Below, one piece after another: positions 56,451 to 64,000 of a DNA stretch of 64,000 bases. This stretch comes from an uncultured Bacteroidia bacterium (GTDB lineage Bacteria > Bacteroidota > Bacteroidia > NS11-12g > UBA9320). Under the pieces are notes generated by a model, which was not told the origin of the DNA, searched no databases, and saw only the letters and a program-made list of their open reading frames with translations. The stretch is taken from assembly GCA_943787465.1 (NCBI GenBank), contig CALSMN010000003.1, positions 1-64,000 of the forward strand, written 5' to 3'. The position numbers and the translations under genes are program-made. Positions within the stretch are counted from its first letter, which is position 1; each line of letters begins with the position of its first letter.

Positions 56451-57401
56451 ATGAAATTAACCGAATATCTAAAACCAAATCAAACTCTTTTTTCGTTCGA
56501 GGTTTTGCCTCCTTTAAAAGGGAAAAGTATTGATTCACTATATGGAGCTATCGATCCTCTGATGGAGTTTAAACCTGCATTTGTAGATGTGACATATCAT
56601 AGAGAAGAATTTATTGAACGTCCAAGGAAAGATGGGGGGTATGATAAAGTAAGTACACGAAAAAGACCAGGTACAGTTGCTATTTGTGCTGCTATAATGA
56701 ATAAATATCAAGTTGAAGCTGTTCCTCACCTTATTTGTGGTGGTTTTACCAAAGATGAAACAGAGAATGCATTAATTGATTTAGCCTTCTTAGGTATACA
56801 AAATGTACTAGCCCTAAGAGGAGATAATCTCAAGGACGAACGGATGTTTGTGCCTGAGAAAAACGGCAATAAAAATTCGTTGGGTCTTATTCGTCAAATT
56901 ACCGATCTGAATAATGGAATCTATCAAGATCAGGAATTAAAAAATACCAATGAAACGGACTTTTGTATAGGTGCTGCAGGCTATCCTGAAAAACATATTG
57001 ATGCACCCAACATGAATAGTGATCTCAAGTTTCTAAAACGAAAGGTAGATGCCGGTGCCGCATTCATCACAACCCAAATGTTTTTTGATAATCAAAAATA
57101 TTTTGATTTTGTTAAAAATTGTCGAGATGCAGGAATTATGGTCCCCATTATTCCAGGAATAAAACCGATAACCAAAAAAGCCCATCTTCGAAATTTACCT
57201 AAAATTTTTAATATTGACATTCCAGAACCTTTTGCTTCAGAATTAGACAAGGCAAAAGATGATGATGCTGTTCGACAGATTGGAATAGAATGGTGTATTC
57301 AGCAGTGCAAAGAATTAAAAGCTCAACATGTACCTGCGCTACATTTTTATACGATGAGCTTTTCTTCTAGTACAAAAGAAGTAGCCAGTCAAGTATTTTA
57401 A
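56451..57401 (+). CDS. metF: Methylenetetrahydrofolate reductase
   Basis: 316 residues. FSFEVLPPLKGKSIDSLYGA, FVDVTYHREEF, VEAVPHLICGGFTKDETENA, VLALRGDN and GAAFITTQMFFDNQKYFDFV identify MetF, which reduces 5,10-methylene-THF to 5-methyl-THF for methionine synthesis. Intact, 3 bp after the peptidase gene. No cobalamin or SAM riboswitch seen. Confidence 0.95.
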   Translation: MKLTEYLKPNQTLFSFEVLPPLKGKSIDSLYGAIDPLMEFKPAFVDVTYHREEFIERPRKDGGYDKVSTRKRPGTVAICAAIMNKYQVEAVPHLICGGFTKDETENALIDLAFLGIQNVLALRGDNLKDERMFVPEKNGNKNSLGLIRQITDLNNGIYQDQELKNTNETDFCIGAAGYPEKHIDAPNMNSDLKFLKRKVDAGAAFITTQMFFDNQKYFDFVKNCRDAGIMVPIIPGIKPITKKAHLRNLPKIFNIDIPEPFASELDKAKDDDAVRQIGIEWCIQQCKELKAQHVPALHFYTMSFSSSTKEVASQVF

Positions 57402-57409
57402 TAAATGGA

Positions 57410-58315
57410 ATGGTAGGTATAGTCACCAAATCTACGGGAAGTTGGTATAAGGTATTAGTAAATGGGGAAGAAGTTGATGCTCGTTTGAGAGGCAAGATCA
57501 GAACCCTCAACCTAAAAAGCACCAATCCAGTAGTTGTCGGTGACCAAGTTATACTTGATGTTAATGATGACGAATATCTTATTAAATCGGTAATAGATCG
57601 TCAGAATTGTATTGTTCGAAAATCAAATAAACTAAGTAAGCAGTACCAGATTATTGCAGCCAATATTGATCGTGCTTTTTTGATTGTATCACCCGCAAAA
57701 CCCCATACGCCGCAAGGTTTTATTGATCGATTTTTAGCAGCGGCAGAGGCTTATCACATACCGGTGACCATCCTGCTCAATAAAAGTGATTTGGACTCGA
57801 AAAAAGCCATGCTTCACCGTGAGCATTTGATGGAACTATATCCGTCTATTGGGTATGAAATTCTGAATGTCAGTTTTTTAGATTCAGATGATATATCCCA
57901 AATTCAAAAAAGCATTGGAAGTCAATGTGTGTTGTTGGCGGGCAATTCAGGAGTGGGGAAATCGACATTGATCAATGCCATTCTACCTAATAGTAACCAA
58001 AAAGTAAGTGCCATTTCTTCGTCCTATCACAAAGGAAGACATACAACTACGTTTGCTCAAATGTTTTTGGGGGATCAAGGCAGTAAGATTATTGACACCC
58101 CTGGCATAAAAGATTTTGGAATGGTGCAGACCGAACCCAATCAAGTGAGTCATTATTTCCCAGAAATGAGAAGTCGATTATCGGAGTGTAAGTACAGCAA
58201 CTGCTTGCACACTGAAGAACCCGATTGCCAAATTCTAAAAGCTGTCGAAAATCAAGAAATAGCGGTCACACGCTACGTGAATTATCTGAGTATTTTGGAA
58301 GAGGTGACCCTCTGA
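57410..58315 (+). CDS. rsgA: Ribosome-assembly GTPase RsgA (circularly permuted)
   Basis: 301 residues. OB domain (GIVTKSTGSWYKVLVNGEEV), G4 LLNKSDL, G1 LAGNSGVGKSTLINAIL, G2/G3 KGRHTTTFAQMF and DTPGIKDFG, zinc-binding C-terminus (MRSRLSECKYSNCLHTEEPD). This is the classic permuted GTPase of 30S maturation. Downstream of metF with 8 bp between. Confidence 0.95.
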   Translation: MVGIVTKSTGSWYKVLVNGEEVDARLRGKIRTLNLKSTNPVVVGDQVILDVNDDEYLIKSVIDRQNCIVRKSNKLSKQYQIIAANIDRAFLIVSPAKPHTPQGFIDRFLAAAEAYHIPVTILLNKSDLDSKKAMLHREHLMELYPSIGYEILNVSFLDSDDISQIQKSIGSQCVLLAGNSGVGKSTLINAILPNSNQKVSAISSSYHKGRHTTTFAQMFLGDQGSKIIDTPGIKDFGMVQTEPNQVSHYFPEMRSRLSECKYSNCLHTEEPDCQILKAVENQEIAVTRYVNYLSILEEVTL

Positions 58316-58318
58316 GGT

Positions 58319-58765
58319 TTATAGCCTTTTAAGATTATTTTCATGCTTCACCCTTACTTCCCAGGTTCGGTCTGCTAAAAGTAAAACGGATGCCAAAAAT
58401 TTATCATACGGCATGATTTTCCCCCATTCTTTAGGGGAAATAAATGAGAGTATTTTTTTATTATCTTTTTCGTACAAGTGATACTCTTCTCCAATTTTCG
58501 GGGTAAACTTCATTTCAGCCTCATAGATACCATAAGATACTTGGAGTCTGGCTTCTATTTGACGAACTTGCTCCATGATGGTTTCCGCTTGTTTTTTTAA
58601 CATGTCAATCTGCTGATTGGCCTGTTTTTGCATGGTCTCTACAGCAGAGGCCTTGATTTTGCCCTTATTTTCGGCTGCTATTTGAGGAGAGGATACCGTT
58701 AGCGGTATCGGTGAAAATTTAGCTTCCCCTTGATAATAGGGCGTATTTTCATTTTGTTCACTCAT
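58319..58765 (-). CDS. DUF2452 family protein
   Basis: 148 residues. The charged N-terminus with TPYYQGEAKFSPIPLTVSSP, helix MQKQANQQIDMLKKQAETIM and C-terminal YHLYEKDNKKILSFISPKEW match DUF2452, a Bacteroidota family of unknown function. Coiled middle suggests oligomerisation. Convergent with rsgA. Confidence 0.75.
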   Translation of the reverse strand: MSEQNENTPYYQGEAKFSPIPLTVSSPQIAAENKGKIKASAVETMQKQANQQIDMLKKQAETIMEQVRQIEARLQVSYGIYEAEMKFTPKIGEEYHLYEKDNKKILSFISPKEWGKIMPYDKFLASVLLLADRTWEVRVKHENNLKRL

Positions 58766-58838
58766 TTAGATTAGAATAACACGCCAAACAATGATTGGTT
58801 TTAGTAGCGCTTATTTACGCTGGTTATTCACTTTTGTG

Positions 58839-59999
58839 TTAAAGTGTCCCTCGCTTTGCTTGTTCAGCCTCAATACTCTCGAATAGTGCTTGAAAATTGC
58901 CTTTCCCAAATGATTTAGCTCCTTTTCGTTGGATGATTTCAAAAAATAGGGTCGGCCGATCTTCCACAGGTTTAGTAAATATCTGAAGGAGATAGCCTTC
59001 GTCGTCACGATCTACCATAATACCTAGCGACTTGAGCGTTTCCAAGTCTTCGGCAATGTCTCCTACCCGTTTACCAACGGTATCATAGTAAGTGCCTGGC
59101 ACATGGAGAAATTCCACTCCGGATTTTCTCATTTCTGAAATGGTAAATACGATATCATCTGTAGCTACTGCAATATGTTGACAACCTGCTCCTCCGTAAA
59201 AATCCAAGTACTCCTCGATTTGAGATTTTTTGAGACCTTGTGCGGGTTCATTGATGGGAAATTTGATTCGTCCATTTCCGTTGGTCATGACCTTACTCAT
59301 GAGTGCAGTGTACTGTGTAGATATATCTTTATCATCAAAGGTTATTAGGTTTGCAAAACCCATGGTGTTGGCATAGAAATTGGCCCATTTTTTCATAGTG
59401 CCTAGTTCTACATTCCCCACCATATGGTCAATGTACTTTAACCCTTTTGAAGGAGGATTATATTCACTTTCCCATTTCTGAAAACCAGGTAAGAAAAGAC
59501 CTTTGTAGTTCTTTCTCTCCACAAAGGTATGAATGGTATCTCCGTATGTTTTTATGGTTGCTAATACGACAGAACCCTCCTTGTCTTGGATTTCTTTTGG
59601 AGGCATGATACTTATGGCTCCTCTTTGTGTGGTTTCTTGGTAAGCTTGTTTTGCGTCATTCACCCAAAATGCAATAGTCTTTACTCCATCGCCATGTTTT
59701 TTAATGTGTTCGGAAATAGTATGATCAGCATGATATGGAGTAGTCAATACCAATGTAATTTTATCCTGCCTAACCACATAGGAACAGAATTCCTGATTCC
59801 CCGTTTCTAATCCGCAATAGGCCACCGATTGAAAACCAAAGGCTGTTTTGTAAAAGTGTGCAGCTTGTTTGGCATTACCGACATAAAGCTCTACATAATC
59901 TGTTCCATTGATGGGAAGAAAATCTTGGGCTTCGTCAAATATCTTTTCGATACCGTAATTAAAGTTTTTGATGTCTTTTAGGTTGCTCTGTGAGTTCAT
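58839..59999 (-). CDS. hppD: 4-hydroxyphenylpyruvate dioxygenase
   Basis: 386 residues. Two vicinal-oxygen-chelate halves: YVELYVGNAKQAAHFYKTAF, DYIDHMVGN-like LKYIDHMVGNVELGTMKKWA (first His), GCQHIAVATDDIVFTISEMR (second His), and RPTLFFEIIQRKGAKSFGKG (Glu ligand). It converts 4-hydroxyphenylpyruvate to homogentisate in tyrosine degradation. Same strand and 18 bp after hmgA, so the two steps are co-expressed. Confidence 0.95.
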   Translation of the reverse strand: MNSQSNLKDIKNFNYGIEKIFDEAQDFLPINGTDYVELYVGNAKQAAHFYKTAFGFQSVAYCGLETGNQEFCSYVVRQDKITLVLTTPYHADHTISEHIKKHGDGVKTIAFWVNDAKQAYQETTQRGAISIMPPKEIQDKEGSVVLATIKTYGDTIHTFVERKNYKGLFLPGFQKWESEYNPPSKGLKYIDHMVGNVELGTMKKWANFYANTMGFANLITFDDKDISTQYTALMSKVMTNGNGRIKFPINEPAQGLKKSQIEEYLDFYGGAGCQHIAVATDDIVFTISEMRKSGVEFLHVPGTYYDTVGKRVGDIAEDLETLKSLGIMVDRDDEGYLLQIFTKPVEDRPTLFFEIIQRKGAKSFGKGNFQALFESIEAEQAKRGTL

Positions 60000-60017
60000 A
60001 TGAGAGATAATAATGGG

Positions 60018-61180
60018 TTATGGATTAGTCATCCATGATTTATAATAGTCGTTAATTTTTAATTTCAAGGCCTCTTCTGTGAGTTGAACGGGATTAAATG
60101 GATCAATCATAACCGCTAATTCTTGCGTTTCTTTTTGACCGATACTCCGTTCAATAGCTCCTGGGTGCGGTCCGTGAGGAAGCCCCCCAGGGTGTAGGGT
60201 GATTTGTCCTTTTTGAATATTGTTTCTGCTCATAAAATCACCATCGACATAATACAAAAGTTCGTCGCTATCAATGTTGCTATGATGGTAGGGTGCAGGA
60301 ATTGCCTCGGGATGGTAATCATATAATCGAGGAACAAATGAGCAGATTACAAAGTGGTTGTTTTCAAACGTTTGGTGTATTGGGGGTGGCATATGAATTC
60401 GCCCAGTAATGGGTTCAAAATTGAAGATAGAAAAGGTGTATGGATAATGGTATCCGTCCCATCCAGCAACGTCAAACGGATGATTGGCATATTGATAGGG
60501 GAAGATCATGCCTTGTTTTTTAATGAATATATTGAATTCACCTACCGAATCATGAGTTTGCAAATTAGAAGGACGTATAATATCTCGCTCACAAAAGGGG
60601 GAGTGTTCTAGAAGTTGCCCAAATTGATTTCGATATCGAGCTGGTGTAAATATGGGGGAGAAACTCTCTACATAGAGTAGTCGGTTGGCTTCAGAATCAA
60701 ACGCTATTTGATAGACGGTTCCTCTCGGAATTATAATATAATCACCATACTTGAATGAAAGGTCACCATACATCGTTTTGAGTGTTCCAGTGCCTTGGTG
60801 TACGAATATCATTTCATCGGCATCTGCATTTTTGTAAAAATAATCAACGCTCTGCATTGGTGCTGCTAATCCAATGTGCATGTGATCATTGACAAAAAGA
60901 GTCTTTTTGCTTTTCAGATAGTCTTTTTCTGGTGGGATATCAAATCCGTTGAAACTCATACAGTCTAAACTGTTTTCAATGGCAATTTTTGGAGATATAT
61001 TAAAGGGTTGTCCTTTTTGTTTTACTTGGGTGGGCGGATGAATATGATAAGCTAACGAGGACATTCCAGCAAAACCTTGTGTTCCCACCAATTCTTCTTG
61101 ATATAATTTTCCGTTAGGTTGTCGATGAACGGGTGTGTCTTTTTTGCGGGAATAATCCCTTGTTGATGATATATGGGCAT
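60018..61180 (-). pseudogene. hmgA: Homogentisate 1,2-dioxygenase with apparent frameshift near the N-terminus
   Basis: Cleaves homogentisate to maleylacetoacetate. From a GTG at 61091 the frame is intact to 60018: GTQGFAGMSSLAYHIHPPTQ, MIFVHQGTGTLKTMYGDLSF, PFDVAGWDGYHYPYTF, RIHMPPPIHQTFENNHFVIC and LPHGPHPGAIE (metal ligands). The true ATG appears to be at 61178-61180 (MPIYHQQGIIPAKK). The frame breaks in a T6 run (61140-61145): adding one base, or removing two, restores DTPVHRQPNGKLYQEELVGT into the body. Either the site is mis-sequenced, slippage rescues it, or the product starts at the GTG and lacks ~30 residues. It lies 3 bp after the persulfide dioxygenase stop. Confidence 0.8.
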
Positions 61181-61183
61181 GTG

Positions 61184-62606
61184 TTATAAGTAACTAATGG
61201 GTTCTTGGTAAGTGGTTAATGTAATGGGGGTTTTTTTGATGGCCGAAATGCCGCCTCGGATATCTACAAAATTATTAATACCGTGTTTTTTTTAGAATGG
61301 ATGCAGCAATCATACTTCGATAGCCACCCACACAGACTAAAATAAAAGGTTTATCTCGAGGTATTTGATTCAATTGACTTTCGAGTTGATTCAATGGAAT
61401 GTTTTGAGAATCTATAACATGTTGGGAGTCAAATTCACTTTTTTTTACGGACATCCAAAATATGTGTAGATTTATTCTCAATTAATTTTGAAAATTCATG
61501 TGCATTTATGCGAGCACTATGGGCTATATTTTTATGTTCTTTTTCCCAAGTCTCGAATCCATTTTCTAAATATCCTAATACACCGTCATAACCTATACGT
61601 GCAAGACGAATAATGGCCTCTTGTTCAGTATTTTTATTGCAAATCAAAAAGAATAGGCTGATTAATATTGCGTATAATTTCGCCAACCCAAGGGGCAAAA
61701 ATTTCCGTTTAAGCCAATATTAATACTATTGGGGATATGAGCAGCAGCAAATTGTTCCGCCTCTCTCGTGTCTAATAGAATCGGATTTGCGTTCTGATAA
61801 AGGGAAATGAATTCGGAAATAGATAAAGGCTTGTTGCTTTTTTTTAATACATCTTCATGAGATGTGTAGCCTTGAATATTCAGTAGAACATTACTTGGAA
61901 AGTATTGTGGGGGGGGGTGCTAATCCAGACAGAAGTAATGCCCTTAAATTCAGATTCTGATAACTTTGGATTGAGGGCATAATTCGTCTTTTTTTGATTA
62001 CCTAAGGTGTCTTTAGTTTTTTTACTTATGTTTTTACCACAAGCACTTCCAGCTCCATGATTTGGATAAATAAATGAGGGTGTCATCTAGTGGTAAAATT
62101 TTATTTTTAAGAGAATGGTACAACATGCTCGCTAAGCGATCTTCGGTTAGATCTGCTATCACATGTTGCGCTAAGTCAGGTCTCCCGACGTCACCAATAA
62201 ATAGGGTGTCTCCCGTTATTAAACTAGTTTGTTTGCCGTTTTCATCCGTAATTAAATAGACGGTACTTTCTAGGGTGTGGCCTGGTGTATGGATGGCTTT
62301 TATTTTACATTTCCCCAATCTAAATTCTTGATTATCCTTTGCTATTATGGCTTCAAACATGGGTTGTGCAGTAGGGCCATATACAATTTGTGCTCCTGAT
62401 TGTCGTGCGATGTCTAAATGTCCACTTACAAAATCTGCATGAAAGTGCGTTTCGAATATGTAGTGAATGGTCGCATTATTTTCTTTAGCTTTTTCAAGGT
62501 AAGGTCTAGGATCTCTTAAAGGGTCAAAAAGTGCAACCTCTCCATCACTTTCCAAGTAATAAGCTGCGTGGGCCAAACATGGGGTATAAATTTGTTCCAA
62601 TTTCAT
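61184..62606 (-). pseudogene. Persulfide dioxygenase-rhodanese fusion, multiply frameshifted
   Basis: Starts MKLEQIYTPCLAHAAYYLES (62604-62606) with metallo-beta-lactamase motifs HYIFETHFHADFVSGHLDIA and IHTPGHTLESTVYL and GDTLFIGDVGRPDL, as in ETHE1-like persulfide dioxygenases. Two rhodanese domains follow (LLDTREAEQFAAAHIPNSIN; PFILVCVGGYRSMIAASILK with the active Cys). Frames break near 62072 (tandem ATTT duplicate), in the G9 tract 61909-61917, near 61695, near 61635, near 61440 and in the A8 (plus T8) tract ~61287. The complete gene would be ~470 residues. The enzyme would oxidise GSH persulfide. Non-functional if the sequence is right. Confidence 0.75.
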
Positions 62607-62686
62607 AATCAGTCTTGTATAAAGTACTGCAAATGAAATACAGTTATTGATTCCTAAATGTGACCTTAATCACAAAGTATGAATTT

Positions 62687-63382
62687 TTACCATATAGAGG
62701 CTGTAGTCTCCAGAGCCTTTAAGCTTGAAATTTGGATATTCTTTCGATGTAGTCGAATAAGTTTCTTTTTTTCAAGCTGATAAAGTTTTCGGGTTACAGT
62801 TTCTCGAGAAGTGCCAACTAGGTTAGCTAAATCACTTCGACTCATTTTAACATTAATTGTAATTTGGTCCTCTTCAAAACCAAAAGATTTGCACAGTTTA
62901 ATTAAGGTGTTGATGAGACGAATTTCAACGGATAATTGACCGGTGTTGGTAATATTTTGTTCTGCTTCTTTTAGTTCTCGAGCTAATAAACGAGTCACTT
63001 CTGTGTGCAGGGAATGGTCCTCGGCTAATAGGTTAAAAAATGATGATTTAGGGATAAAGCAAAGTTGGGACTTGTCTATAGCTATAGCAGAGCAGGAATA
63101 TATTTCATCATCAAATAAAGCTCGATGACCCATGGGGTCTCCATTTTTAATTAAATGGACAATTTGTTCTTTTCCCTCTTTCCCTATTTGACTTACTTTT
63201 AGTTTACCATTCTGAACACAAAATAAGCCTCTAGGATGTTTCCCCTCATGAAATAAATCCTCACCTTTTTTAATGGTATACCCTTGTTTTATAGAGCTTA
63301 CTTTTTGAAGTGTAGATGGGCTACACTTTGAAAAAATAGATAATTTTCTTGAACCACATTCTAAGCAATTAGTGTTTATCAT
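62687..63382 (-). CDS. Crp/Fnr-family regulator with N-terminal cysteines
   Basis: 231 residues. Cyclic-nucleotide-binding-like domain (GEDLFHEGKHPRGLFCVQNG, KEGKEQIVHLIKNGDPMGHR) and C-terminal winged HTH (MSRSDLANLVGTSRETVTRK LYQ split across). The N-terminal cysteines (NCLECGSRKLSIFSKC) could hold an Fe-S cluster as in FNR, giving redox sensing. Upstream of persulfide dioxygenase and hmgA on the same strand, so it may control sulfide/redox or aromatic genes. Confidence 0.87.
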   Translation of the reverse strand: MINTNCLECGSRKLSIFSKCSPSTLQKVSSIKQGYTIKKGEDLFHEGKHPRGLFCVQNGKLKVSQIGKEGKEQIVHLIKNGDPMGHRALFDDEIYSCSAIAIDKSQLCFIPKSSFFNLLAEDHSLHTEVTRLLARELKEAEQNITNTGQLSVEIRLINTLIKLCKSFGFEEDQITINVKMSRSDLANLVGTSRETVTRKLYQLEKKKLIRLHRKNIQISSLKALETTASIW

Positions 63383-63456
63383 AACACTACAAAGAAACTC
63401 GTTTTTTACTTATAAATCAATGAGGATTACTGAAATTTAATCAGGACTGTAGGCTG

Positions 63457-63849
63457 CTAGGCAACTCCAGACATGGAATTTTTATATGTATAGGGAGGAT
63501 TTATCCAATGTTGATACATTTGAGTATGTATGAATATTGCATTTTTATTAGATTGAAAAGCCCTTTGCATGGCATCCTCTCGCTCATTTCGATCTGCAAA
63601 CCAAGCACTAGTGGCAATTAAATCGTCCCAACATGTTCTGATTTCAAAACCAAATAATCCTGAGTCATTTTTACATCGTGAAAAATTAGTTTGAAAACAC
63701 ATATGAATTCGTAATGTATCTAAAAATTTTTCACAAGTTCTAAAATCAGAAAAAACGGTACTTTCTAAAATAAATAAATGCTTTTGATCATGCAATTGAA
63801 TGGTGTATTGTTCATTTTTTCGTTCGATATGGTATGTTGGTTTATTCAT
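63457..63849 (-). CDS. Unknown protein of 130 residues
   Basis: No signal peptide. It starts MNKPTYHIERKNEQYTIQLH. The section FGFEIRTCWDDLIATSAWFA then DRNEREDAMQRAFQ faintly recalls the DUF1508/YegP repeat, but I do not claim it. Four cysteines. It is followed by an AT-rich tail to the window end with no gene. Confidence 0.45.
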   Translation of the reverse strand: MNKPTYHIERKNEQYTIQLHDQKHLFILESTVFSDFRTCEKFLDTLRIHMCFQTNFSRCKNDSGLFGFEIRTCWDDLIATSAWFADRNEREDAMQRAFQSNKNAIFIHTQMYQHWINPPYTYKNSMSGVA

Positions 63850-64000
63850 GGCACACGATTAGATAGTATAATTATCATTATTTGGATAATATTGTTATCA
63901 ATTTGATTTATTATAAGTTATGGGTTTATTTTTAATTTCCAAATCTGTATACTTTTTTTTTCTGTTTTTTTTCTGTTTACATCTTCTTGAAATTATAGAA

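Overview
The window is a stretch of an AT-rich Bacteroidota chromosome. Support comes from Bacteroidota-type promoters (TTG near -33, TAnnTTTG at -7), a SusC-like TonB receptor with a lipoprotein partner, DUF6175 and DUF2452 family proteins, and menaquinone genes. The left ~25.6 kb is accessory DNA that ends at a tRNA-Glu gene. The right ~38 kb is mostly ordinary chromosomal genes.

Accessory part. (1) Positions 1-5.4 kb, all on the minus strand, hold a defence-type island. It has a WYL-domain regulator, a decayed fusion gene (N6-DNA-methylase core, type I specificity-like half, histidine-kinase DHp and HATPase domains), a receiver-domain response regulator followed in another frame by a cold-shock-like domain, and a type I hsdM that runs off the left edge. 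The three transcription starts (regulator, methylase-kinase, hsdM) each carry the same 19-bp inverted repeat, TGTGC-N9-GCACA. This suggests one WYL regulon in which DNA methylation, two-component signalling and classical R-M are coupled, and it is the best candidate for an undescribed system. Most of its genes carry frameshifts at short A/T runs. (2) 5.6-9.0 kb is a mobile-element core: excisionase-like HTH, RecA-like RepA ATPase, broken zinc-finger/DUF6371 primase-like gene and a further remnant. (3) 9.0-17.3 kb is a minus-strand operon of exported proteins. Three share a FlgT-N/LPP20-like N-terminal region with divergent C-termini. The others are a DUF6175 protein, small exported proteins, and a cytoplasmic GIY-YIG-like protein in the middle. 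A 180-bp duplicated remnant marks a past tandem duplication. (4) 18-22.3 kb: a secreted lipoprotein and its TonB-dependent receptor. (5) 22.6-25.6 kb: a perfect 10-bp inverted repeat, a MerR-like regulator, a small protein and a frameshifted large serine recombinase. The recombinase frame runs antisense into tRNA-Glu, the likely attachment site.

Core part. gap; an NRAMP-related transporter; algH; aat; menaquinone genes (isochorismate synthase and thioesterase); frr; hflX; paaZ with an enoyl-CoA hydratase; a lower meta-cleavage operon (hydratase, acylating acetaldehyde dehydrogenase, 4-hydroxy-2-oxovalerate aldolase); a radical SAM protein; an MscS channel; an aminoadipate-semialdehyde-type aldehyde dehydrogenase; an aminopeptidase P; rpmH-rnpA-yidD; a ctpA-like protease; a TauE exporter; an M28 peptidase; metF; rsgA. 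At the right end is a minus-strand set: Crp/Fnr regulator, broken persulfide dioxygenase-rhodanese, hmgA (with an N-terminal frameshift) and hppD. Aromatic breakdown is a theme: homogentisate route, the phenylacetate enzyme PaaZ and the meta-cleavage lower pathway.

All assignments come from reading motifs and context; no database search was run.
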